A stretch of DNA of 64,000 bases from Blastocystis sp. Blastoise (lineage: Eukaryota; Sar; Bigyra; Opalinata; Blastocystidae), in contig JBBPEB010000013.1 of the NCBI GenBank assembly GCA_039096225.1, positions 585,501 to 649,500 on the forward strand, given 5' to 3'. The position numbers and the translations under genes are program-made. Every line of letters starts with the position of its first letter. The stretch's first letter is position 1. The notes beneath the pieces were generated by a model, which worked only from the letters and a program-made list of their open reading frames with translations, was not told the origin of the DNA and did not search any database. Shown here in pieces: positions 15,256 to 26,200 of the stretch.

Positions 15256-17954
15256 CATAATAATAATAATATGTAATATTATGTATATAGACATATATTA
15301 AAATATAATATATACTCGAATACATTCTTTACATATAAATGTTTCTTTTCCTTCTTCTAAGCATTCTTGATGTATATATTCTATACCACATTGTTTACAT
15401 GAATATACATTGGTAGATGTCATATGTATAAGACCACGACATTTCTGACAAAATGTACATCCCAAAGGAAGATGAAATGATTTCTAAGATATATATGTAT
15501 ATATATTAATAGAAAACTAACATATATAGAGAGATTATGAAAAAAATGAAATGTTTTATTATTCTTTAGAATAGATATTCAATAATGAAATAATTACTTT
15601 AATTATATTAATTCTTTTAATAACAATTATATTGAATAAAAATCAGCATAATAGATTATATTATATTATATTATATTATATTATATTATATTATATTATA
15701 TTATATACATAGAGAAAGTCTCTCCAAGTTCCTTCAGGAATAGCTTTACAATGAGAACGTAGATGAGTAGTTAAACCGGACTGACCATTAAACCCGCGTC
15801 GACCACAACCCGCGCATACCATGTCACCTGTTATGGGCAATGCATCCTCCTATTCATATATATATAGTATAAATAAATATTGAAATAAAGAACTTAAAAA
15901 TTAAATTTAAAAAAAAATATTATCAAAACAATAATAAACAGATAAAAAAAATATATAAAGAAGTAGAATATAAATTTAAATACACAGAAATAAGAATTGA
16001 TTTTTGCATCATCCGCAGCTGAGAATAAATCTTTGTTACGTCGAATAGATGACGACGACACACTATTGTAATCACTATCACTATCTTTTCCTTCTTCCTC
16101 TTCTTCCTCATTCTCTTCTTCCTCTTTTCCAGGTTTCTCTTCTTTCGTTTTCAATTGGTCTTTCTCTTTTTCTTCTTTTTCTTTCTTTTCTTTTTCTTCT
16201 TTTTCCTTCATTTCTTTTTCTTCTTTTTCTTTCTTTTCTTTCTCTTCTTTTTCTTTCTTTTCTTTTTCTTCTTTTTCTTTCTTTTCTTTCTCTTCTTTCT
16301 CTTTCTTTTCTTTTATTTCTTTCTCCATCTTTTCTTTCTCTATTCTTTTCTCTTCTTTAAAATCTTTCTTCTTCTTTGTCTTCTCTTTAAACTCTTCATC
16401 TTCTTCATCTTCTTCATCTTCCTTTTCTTCTTCTTCACTACCATATTCATCATCATCATCATCATTATCATCATTATCATCTACTTCATCATCTTCATCA
16501 TTATCAGAAAGAATAATCTCTTTTTTATGTACCCATTGATTCTCATGAGATCTACTACCACGAATCTTCTTGTCTTTATCATCATCTTTATCTTTCTCTT
16601 TCTCTATTTTGATACTTCTTCTTCTTTTATCTTTCTCAGTTACAGTATTCTTATTCTTTATAGATATCTCTTTCTCATTCTTCTGAGAACCAGTAGTATC
16701 TTCATTATGCTTAATTTCTTTTTCTTTTTCTTTCTTTACATCACTAAATATCTCTTTATTTTCCTTATTATGATGACTTGGTCTACCTCTTCTATTTACT
16801 TCTATATGCTCCTTCTTATCATTATGTATATGACTATCATTAGACACTTCGATCACATGCTTAGAGTCTATGATTTCATTCTTATGAATATTTTTCATTT
16901 CATTATGCTTTTCTTGAGTATCTACAGTTTTTGAAGAATGCATTCCTTTTGAATCATTATCTTTCTCTATATTCATACTACGTAAAGGATATCGTCGAAT
17001 ACGTTTTGCTTCAAGAATAGGTTCTTTCTTATCTATAGAAACTTTACTATCTTCAGGAAGAGGAATCTTTCGTTTTCGACCACGTTTTTTGGGTTCTGGT
17101 TTCTTCATTGAGTCATCTACATTCTCTTTTTTATTGTCTTCTACTTCATGTGATGAAGAAAGAGAGAGATTTGTTTGAGTATTTGTAGTAAAAGAATCAG
17201 ATAAAGAAACATCTTGTGGAGTAGAATCTTTATTTATATTAATATTCTTTGTATTAACATCATTTATATTAATATCATTTCTATCATTATCATTTCTATC
17301 ATTATTATATATATTTTCATCATCATTATTATCCTTAATATTTATATTTTCTTTAACATTTACATCACTTTTCATTTCTTGATCTTTAGGATCATTTACA
17401 GAGTTTTTCTTTTCAAAAGATATCATTATTTCTGAAGAATTCTGTTTATTTGCTACAACTATTTCTTTTTCTTTTTCTCTTTCTCCTTCAATCGTATTTT
17501 TTGAATTATTTTCATTTATTTCTTTTTCATCATCAATATTATCAGCAACAGAAGTACTTGAAGATTCAATATCAAATATAGATGAATCAATAGAAGACAC
17601 AGACGGTGAAGGAATATCGGTTGGAGAGACTGTGATAGATAGAGAAGGTGATAAAGAAGGAGATAGATTTCTTGTTGTTGCAACTGTATCAGATATATCT
17701 TTTATTTTTGAGTTATTCTTAATAGAATGCAACGATTCTAAAGAAGAAATAGGTGATAACTCCTTTTTAAGAGATATTTTATTTTTAGATTCCTTTTTTG
17801 TTTCCTCAGAACCATTATTATTTTGAATCTCTTCGTTCAGTGGAGAATCACGAAACTTATGTAGCACCTTCCTTGGTGGGCTAGTGACATTTTGGCGTTT
17901 ATGTGCTACAGATGGCGAGGAACCAACATTAGACTTCTTTATTGCTGTTGGCAT
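12056..17954 (-). CDS. large nuclear protein with AT-hooks, acidic/KE repeats and PHD-like zinc finger
   Basis: I join this as one long gene from MPTAIKKSNVGSSPSVAHKR (start at 17954) to KENAR-TAA at 12056. The first exon (about 640 codons) holds serine-rich and Asn-rich sequence, an AT-hook-like KKRGRKRKIPLP, a second AT-hook-like NRRGRPSHH, an acidic Asp/Glu tract, and a long Lys-Glu repeat (16150-16330) likely to form a single charged helix. The following exons have a C2HC finger (VCAGCGRRGFNGQSGLTTHL, then RSHC). A C4HC3 PHD-like finger follows: CTFCQKC, YSCKQC, YIHQEC, FICKEC. After that the protein is Ser/Asn-rich with two CxxC pairs (CKRCSSLF; FYCEKCRSLLE) that could form another zinc site, and ends in a short helix. 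DNA- or chromatin-binding is inferred from AT-hooks plus PHD. No single known orthologue was recognised, and the join across 12800-15900 is by inference. Confidence 0.65.
14571..14716. repeat. three tandem copies of a ~50-60-bp intronic unit
   Basis: An intron of the PHD/AT-hook gene contains three near-identical units built around GAATTCTACATTGTAATTTG, each followed by an AT-rich spacer. The third copy reads CATCAT in place of CATTGT. Confidence 0.8.
15655..15706. repeat. (TTATA)n pentanucleotide repeat
   Basis: About ten copies of a five-base unit in an intron of the PHD/AT-hook gene, next to the acceptor side of the C2HC exon. Confidence 0.85.
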
Positions 17955-18545
17955 TAGAAACACAACTGACGGAACGTTTTTTCTGCTTTTTTACTAACTT
18001 AATATATAGAAAAAGCAATATAATGCGTTTTATACTATACAGAATATATATCTACTATAACAGTATCGATATAACGAGTATAGAAAGACAATAATTAATT
18101 TCTAGAAAAACCGTGACTTTTCTTAATTATCAACATATATATATTGAAAAAAACAAGATTATCGAGTTGAACCACTTTATTTTTTAAATATATTTTTTTT
18201 TGTACAAGAAAGAGTATTGCATCCCAAAACATAATTCTATATATTACATCTATGTTATAGAAATCTCTGGGATGTGATATATCATAGTATAAAAGGACTT
18301 CTTCCATTTTATTATTAAGAAATCGTGAACATGATTCGATTTTTTGATAATGTATTATGCTATTCTATTTTTTGTTATGTTCTGTAATACATTCTCTTGT
18401 TTTATAATAAAGTCGATTCTTAATCATACATATAATTGAAATCGTTTTTGAATTATTTTTTTATGGATATTTGTTTATAAAGAGCCAGTTTTCTAAGAAA
18501 ATCAAGACTATTTTTTTTAATACTTTTTTATACAATTAAGCTCTA
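17955..18545. other. divergent promoter region
   Basis: About 590 bases between two divergent start codons. No gene or RNA recognised. Confidence 0.4.
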
Positions 18546-20130
18546 ATGAACTCTGTTGATCCTGCATTCATAGGTATTATAACTGATATGATCAATGACG
18601 CTACGTCAAATAATTCATTGAGCATCCATCTACAAGAATCAAAGGCTAAAAACATTATGGTATCGATAATAGGGTTGTATTTCCTTTTTTTAATTATTTT
18701 AGTATCAAATAAAAACAACCAAAACCTCATTGTACTTTTACAGAGAAATTGTACACAAATTGGAAAGTAATAACAGTAAAGTATGTTTCTTTAATATTAT
18801 GTTTATGTGTTGGATTATTATATAATAATTATTATTATAGACACGAAGCCTAGGATTTCAATTATTAGATCTTTTAATAAGTCATTCGCAACTAGCACGA
18901 AAGGAATGTTCTAAAGAATTAAAAGTAAGTTTTAGATATGTTTGTATTCATATTATCTTGGTCTGTTACATTTCATTGAATGCTAATACGATTATTTTAG
19001 TTAATTATCAATTGGATATGTGGAATTCGAGAGCCTCTTCCTCCTCCAGCATTTGCAATTGTATATATAGTCTTATTATTATGTAATAGATAATGTTTTT
19101 ATAAAGAAAGATTTACAAATTCGATCTAAACATATTTTTCAAAAATGGTATATAGCATACAAGTTTTGTTTTTTAGTAAATACATATATATATAGGTCAG
19201 AAAAATATACAGATTATCCAGAATTTGAAATTGGATATAAATATTTATGTAAAGTGTTAAAAGCACAAATTAATTTACCGTATATATATGTATTTTTTAA
19301 TTTTTATTTGGTTACTATATATACATGTATATAGATTAGATCAATATGAAGAAGATCGAAATGAGGTAAATAATTATATTTTTATCATTATCATCATGAA
19401 TAGAAGATAATTAATGAGTATATGCAATTATATGAAAAGATAAAGCAATTAATTAATATTATACACCCAGAAATGACTGTAATTATTGAAAGTATATTTA
19501 TATTTATGTTTTATTTATATTTTTATTTTTATTTTTATTTTTATTTATATTTATATTTATATTTATATTTATATTTATATTTATATTTATATTTATATAA
19601 TATATACTTATATGACTTTTTATAATTCTATATTGTTGAAAGTATTTATCATTATAATTATTTCGAATTATTTATATTATTAGTACATATAATAATAACT
19701 ATAAGATATATAGATCCTCCAGAAATTGAACCAATTAGACTTGAACCAATAAATGAAAATGATTTTTTTATTCAAAATATGATAAAGAATCCTAATGAAG
19801 TGAATACATATAGTGATTCATATATAAATACACAAGATAATATATCAAAACGTGAATTGAAATATATACATTCTTCTTCTACTTCTAATGATATATTTTC
19901 TATGTCTTTACCTCCTTTAATTCCTCCTTGGTTAATATATACAGATAATGGTATTGAATTGAATCCAAATTATGTATCAACAACAACATGTAGTGATAAA
20001 CATGAAATAGATATAGACAATAATCAAAATCTTAATTCAACTATGGATAAAATTAATATTGATATTGATATTGATAATAATAAAAATGATAATAAATATG
20101 ATAATAAAGATAATAATAATAATAAAGATG

Positions 20131-20162
<32 letters not shown>

Positions 20163-20586
20163 GATGATAATAAAGATGATAATAAAGATAATAATAATTC
20201 TATATATCATACAAAACAGAATACTTTGAAAAATGTTCTAGAAAAAGAAAATGATAGTTTTTTGTTTTCTTCTTCCACCACAACTTCTATATTCGTATAT
20301 ATTTCATATTACAACTTATATAATTATATAGACTCTATATGATAACAAAAAAAAACAATTTGATGAATTATTCAAATTATATGATCATTTAAATAATGAT
20401 GTGTTACCCTATATATTCTCAATAAAGAAACAATATTATGATAAACAACAACCCAAATATGAGAAAATAGCAAAACAACTTGAAGATACAATCACACAAG
20501 TACTTATTATGAATGAACAAATAGTCAGTATTCAATGGAAATTAGGAATAAAAGATCGTCAGCAAACAATTAATCAAATAAACTAA
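18546..20586 (+). CDS. UVSSA-like VHS-domain protein (short form)
   Basis: Many short introns. Joined exons read MNSVDPAFIGIITDMINDAT, then EIVHKLESNNSK/TRSLGFQLLDLLISHSQLARKE, then IINWICGIREPLPPPAFAI, LQIRSKHIFQKWYIAYKS, YPEFEIGYKYLCKVLK, and LDQYEEDRNEKIINEYMQLY. This order matches the N-terminal VHS-like domain of UV-stimulated scaffold protein A (UVSSA): the SH-Q-R helix, the PLPPP turn, the W...Y...GY.YL helix and the following charged coiled coil. By family knowledge, UVSSA helps TFIIH and USP7 act at stalled RNA polymerase II in transcription-coupled repair. The second half is Asp/Asn-rich low complexity ending in a helix (IKKQYYDKQQPKYEKIAKQL). I do not see the C-terminal zinc domain typical of UVSSA. 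The family call is moderately sure. Confidence 0.65.
19503..19602. repeat. (TTTATA)n repeat in UVSSA-like intron
   Basis: A hexanucleotide run in an intron; it creates false Leu/Tyr frames on the plus strand. Confidence 0.85.
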
Positions 20587-20851
20587 TTTATGATACTATT
20601 AATCGGCTATAATCCATTACTTTAATCTCAATATATATAGTTTTGTTTTAATCTTTTTACTTGTTTTTCTTTTAAACTTTTACATTTTAATAGAAAGTCT
20701 TAAACATAATTGAAATAAAATAGTTAGAAACAAAAATATACACATATTACAACACAATATCTATTTATATTACATTATTAAATACAAAAATATATTCTAA
20801 CAACAAATAGAGGTTATTTGTGTACCTACTGAAACAGGAAAGTAACAGATA

Positions 20852-20923
20852 GCCTTGCTAGCTCAGTGGTAGAGCGTTTGTCTTGTAAACAAAAGGTCCT
20901 TGGTTCAATCCCGAGACAGGGCA
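20852..20923 (+). tRNA. tRNA-Thr (TGT anticodon)
   Basis: Complete cloverleaf of 72 bases with no intron. Acceptor 5' GCCTTGC pairs with ACAGGGC except for one C-A mismatch at the base of the stem. The D-arm is GCTC/GAGC. The anticodon stem TTTGT/ACAAA closes the loop CTTGTAA, giving anticodon TGT (Thr, ACA codons). The T-arm is CTTGG/CCGAG with loop TTCAATC. The discriminator is A. A downstream T-rich run (ATTTTTCATTTTT) is a plausible RNA polymerase III terminator. An identical copy lies on the other strand at 28104-28175. Confidence 0.95.
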
Positions 20924-21519
20924 TTTAATTTTTCATTTTTAGAATTTTATTATTTATGAAAAACAAGTCATAAATACACTAAATGCGATAAATATATATT
21001 TTCAATTTGATAGAATATAACATTCTTATAAAAGATCATGTTGATTTATCCAAAGCAAATAAAAATCAATGTCAAGAAAGAGTTCAATTTTCATATAAAA
21101 CCATCTTTTTAAGATTGTTTTTACTTGTTAAGTTTATAAATATTATTTTAATAGCAAAAGAATGCTTCATCAATTGAGGTATACCAATCCAAACATGATT
21201 GTGGAGCTTTTATAATAAGCGAAACATCTAGATAATGTGTTTTACGCGTCAGTCAAATAAAAGAAAATTAAATCAATTTACGAAAAGAAAGATATACAAT
21301 CATAATGAAAACGACTTAAATACATAAAAAATACTGCCAGAATATGTAAACAACCGCGATTCTTCGAAAAATACCGACATAGAATGATCCCATGAATATA
21401 ACGAGAGACTCGCGGTAAATTGAAATATCTCTCTAATTAAAGAAGTATATTTTTTTTCTGGTTTTCTGGAATTATATAGTCTCAACATTCCTAGACTTTT
21501 AACCTTATATTTAATTAAA
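20924..21519. other. spacer between tRNA-Thr and eIF4E gene
   Basis: About 600 bases, no coding signal seen. Probably contains the promoter of the eIF4E-like gene. Confidence 0.4.
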
Positions 21520-22389
21520 ATGAGTGACAATCAAGTAATAACTGAGGATAATATTCCTAACAAACACGAATTACAACATAGTTGGACTATCTACGAGCAA
21601 GTTCAATTTTCTGATAAGAAGGATACCAATCAAGCATATTTTGATTCTTATGAAAATATTTGTACATTCAAAACTGCTGAGCTCTTCTGGCTTAATTGGA
21701 CTAAACTTCCTACAGTCAGTGAGATGTTCTATGAAGGTGTAGAAAAGGAAATTGTTCGTATTGATCTTACTGGTGATAACAGTGTTGAAAAACGTTATAA
21801 AATTCTTGGTCAATCTATTTTTAAAGATAATATTCTTCCTCAATATGAAGATGTTAATAATAAAGATGGTGGTCATGTACAAGTCACTTTTAAGAGTATT
21901 ATTTTATTTTTATTTTAATTTATATAATTCTTTTGGTATAATACTTTATTTTTTATCATATTTATTATATAGATGATGCTCACAAACTTCTTGGTAGTTT
22001 TTGGGAATATGTCGTTCTGTCTATGATAGGTGAAACTCTTGAAGATGGAAATGAAATCACTGGAGCTCGTATTCTTGATAAAGTATAAAATATTATTTTA
22101 TTATTTTTATTATTTATTATTTAATTAATTTATTTTTTTATTATATTATAATTATTATTATTTTTAAATATATTTATCTAATTATCCAACTCTTAAACAT
22201 ATATATATATAGTCAAATCCTGAAAAGAAATTTGTATCTTATCGTTTAGAAGTATGGTTTAGAGATTATTCGAATCAAACGATTAAGGATACTTTAAAGA
22301 ATAGACTTCAATTAATTTGTCAAAAACTTAAAATTCATCAAGATGATATTAAAATTAAAGATCATAATATGGATTTTTCCAGAAAGTAA
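21520..22389 (+). CDS. divergent eIF4E-family cap-binding protein
   Basis: Three exons. MSDNQVITEDNIPNKHELQH leads into HSWTIYEQVQF (equivalent to the HPL..RW..W strand). Next are ICTFKTAELFWLNWTKLPT (the FDTVEDFWALYNHI helix), ILPQYEDVNNKDGGHVQVTF (the PMWEDEKNKRGGRW strand), LGSFWEYVVLSMIGETLEDG (the L.CLIGE helix), ITGARI, and YRLEVWFRDYSN. The fold is clearly eIF4E. Against human eIF4E, my hand alignment puts Tyr at both Trp positions that sandwich the cap base (W56 and W102). The Glu after W102 and the C-terminal Trp are kept. Class II (4EHP-like) proteins show a similar change at the first position. It could be a regulatory cap-binding protein rather than the main initiation factor. Confidence 0.85.
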
Positions 22390-23262
22390 TATAAATACAA
22401 AAAACAATTAAAAAAAGTATTTTTTTTAACTGTAATCCAAGTCGGTCTCTCAGATTACACTTTTGTTTGTAACTTCATTTTAATTTATTTGTCATCTTAT
22501 ATATTTCTCTTTACACTCTCTTTATCATCTTCTTTTCTTTATTTATCTATCTATTTGATTTTATTTTTTTTTATAATTAAACACTATATACACCATACAT
22601 ATATAATATATACATATTCTGGGTTAAAGAATTATCACATGATATTAGTCTCTTTTTCTATTTTTGTTTATCTCTGTGATTATTTTTTTGTTATTTATAT
22701 GTTCTCTATGTATTTACTATTATTATGTATACATATCATATATAACACAACTTTCGTTAAGTTTTTAAAGCAACAACACATTTTTGTAGTTTTTTTTTAT
22801 AACTTATTCTAAAAAACTATTCATATCGTCATTTTATACAAATTATATTAGTTTTGACTAAATGGTAGTTTAGGTTTAAATTGATACCATAATTCATTGA
22901 TAATAATTGTTAATCAGTTCATTACATATTTTTTAAGATAACACATAGTGTTTATAAATACCAAAAAAAAAAAATATTTAATAATAACATATTTTGAAAT
23001 TAAATAAATACAGTTATCATTTAAAGTAAAAAATATATTATTAAAAAATGCACTCTCATTTAAAATACTTAAAAATATGAATATATATATATATAAAGCA
23101 AATGAATGATAAAAGAAGTATGAAATAATAATGAAATAAGAAATTAAAATTAAAAATAGACATCATTGGAGTTAATATAACATACAAAAAAAAAATGGAA
23201 AATAGTAAAAAAAAAATGTTTAAAAAAAATAGAAAAAAGATATATGCATATTTTAAATAAAA
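22390..23262. other. spacer between convergent genes
   Basis: T-rich then A-rich sequence between the 3' ends of the eIF4E-like and zinc-finger genes. A 107-codon frame at 22489-22812 is Phe/Tyr/Leu-rich, lacks support and is probably a 3' untranslated region. Confidence 0.45.
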
Positions 23263-26200
23263 CTAATGACAATGATTATGATCCATAACAGATTTATGAA
23301 AAGGAGAAGGTAAAGGAATACACAGATGGTCTGGTACTTGAGCAATAGGGATATGTTTTGATTGTTGAGATGTAATAGAATCAGTTGCATATGTAGCAAT
23401 AGGTAAAGAAGATACAAGATCTTGAATTGTATTTGGATCGAAATGAATATTTTCTGCACAAAGATGTGTTGGGACAGAACATATAGGATGATGATGTGAA
23501 GAGGATACTAATGATGGTGATGATGGTGATGGTGATGATGGTGATGGTGATGATGGTGATGAGGATGAATGAGATAACAGAGTAGATTCTTTATAATCAT
23601 ATGATAAAGTAAGAGGAGGAAGAGTAGTTGCGTTTTTTGTATTATTAATACTATTAATAGTATCAATAGTATCTATATTATTTATATTATTTATATTATT
23701 AATAGAATCAATGTTATTTATATTATTTATATCATTTATATTATTAATATTATTAATATTATTTATATCATTAATATTATTAATATTATTAATATTATTT
23801 ATATCATTAATATTATCAATATTATTTATATTATTTATATTATTTATATTATTTATATTATCAATATTATTATTAGTATATAGAGATTTGGGAAATTGAG
23901 TCGAATTTGATAATATATTTGTTGAAGATCCATAAGAGATATTATTATCTTTAGTAGATATATCATATGACGTAATAGGTATAGATGAAGAAGAAGATAA
24001 ATCAGAAAAGAAAAGAGAATTATTATTTATAACTTGTGGAGAATAAACAGAATTAGAATAATTTGATACTATAGAATTAGATTGAATAGGTATATTATTA
24101 TGTAATTCATTTTCTACAGAATTCATTACAGGTGAAGATATATAATTAGATATATATGACTTGGATTTTAATGAATACTTTGTAGTTTTGTGATTTATAC
24201 TGATGGATCTATTCTTTTTAGAGTCCTTATTTGTATTTATATTAATCGTATTACTCATAGTATTCTCTATATTATTATATTTTTCAGAATAACTTGTTTG
24301 AATATTTCTATTTAATTCTAGTGAATCATAATAATTTGATTTATTTGATATAGTAGAAAGAGTAGAATATGGTTTTATAGATATATGTGATTGTATATTA
24401 TCTTGTAATTGTAGATTTATACTTGATTGTTCTTGAGAAATAGAAGGAGTATATATAGATTTGGATTGAATAGAAATTGAAGAGGAAATGGGAGGGAATG
24501 AAGATCTAGATATAGATTTCGATAAGGGAACTGGTTGAATAGATGTTGAAAGAAGAGAAGAAGATGATGAAGAAACAGTAGGTTTAGAAATGACAATACT
24601 TGTATTTTCATTATCTATGATAGTATTATTATTGGTGGTATTATCAATTATAGTTTTATTCATAGTGTTATTATCAACTATAGTATTATTAATTATTCTA
24701 TTATCAACTATAGTATTATTAATTATATTATTATCAACTATAGTATTATTAATACTGGTACTATTCACATTAAGATCAATGATATTATCATTATTTGATA
24801 ATGATCCTGATTGAATGGGCTTAAAAGAAGATGAAGATTCATTATATAGTTTAGGTAGAACACCCGCATCACGTGACATTTGTACGGATGGAGTAAATGA
24901 TTGAATTGGAGATCCAATAGATTTATTATCTTCATTTATGGGTGTAATAATAATAGAAGATACAGAAGAAGGTAAAGAAGTACTTGTATGAATAGGAATA
25001 GGAATAGAAGCTAAAGTATTATCATCCTTAGAAACAATATCTATAGTTGAACTATTAGTAATAGTATTGGAATGATTATTATGAATATCTTTAGAATCTT
25101 TTGTTTTATTCAGATAATCATTATTATCAATATCAATTGAATTATTATTATCTTTTAAAGTATTTTCTAGATGTTTTTCTTCTATAATAGTATTATGATT
25201 AGTATTGTTAGTATCTATTAGAGCAATACCATTTGATATATCATTAGAGTTATGATTTGAAATATTATTAGAATTATCATTAGAATTATTATTAGAATTA
25301 TTATTCGATTTACTATTACATATACCATTAGAATTATTATTCGATTTACTATTACATATATCACTAGAATTATCATTAGAATTATCATTAGATATATCAT
25401 TAGAATTGTCATTAGAATTATCATTAGAATTATCATTAGAATTATCATTCGATTCAATTGTATTGGGTACCATACTATTTATATTATTACTCATAATACG
25501 TTGTTGTCTTTGAGAATAATTTTGATAAGCGTTTGATGTTTCATTAGAATATATAGATTTATCTGTTTGTATATAGGGTGTATTCATATATGTTGTGAAT
25601 GGATAGTATTTATCAATATTCATAGAAGAAGAAGAAGAAGAAGAAGGTATATTTATAGTATTATTTAAAGAAGGATAAGGTAAATAAGGAGTAGATAAAA
25701 GAGATGAACTAATTATACAATCTTTAGAATAAGGAATATAATCATTTGAAGAATCCTGATTGATTGAATTATATATCATTCGTTTATTATACATAGATGA
25801 TGTATACACATATGGATAAGAAGGTACAAAAGAAGTAGATGAAGAAGAGGATTGTATATAATTATTTGAAGTAGATAGAGTTGTTTGTATATTTGATATA
25901 TTTGTAGTATGTGCTTCATTTAATGTGTCATGAATAGGAAGAGAAGAAGAAGGAGAAAGAGGAGCATGATTAATAGGAAGTTTTATTTCATTAGTTATTC
26001 CATTTGTCTCTTGAATAATACTATTCTTATATTGATCGTTATTCATAGATGTATTCATAGAAATATTTGTGTTATAATAAGGAATTGAAGAATTATCTGT
26101 AGTACCTGTATTTATATCTTTATTTAAATATACCGAAGATTGATTTGGATAAGATGATTGATGAATAGTAGATATATTACTTTTATCTATATTATTATTG

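Noticed and set aside
16049-16934. Long Phe/Leu-rich plus-strand frames
   Set aside because: Antisense of the Lys/Glu/Asp-rich exon of the PHD/AT-hook gene; composition alone explains them.
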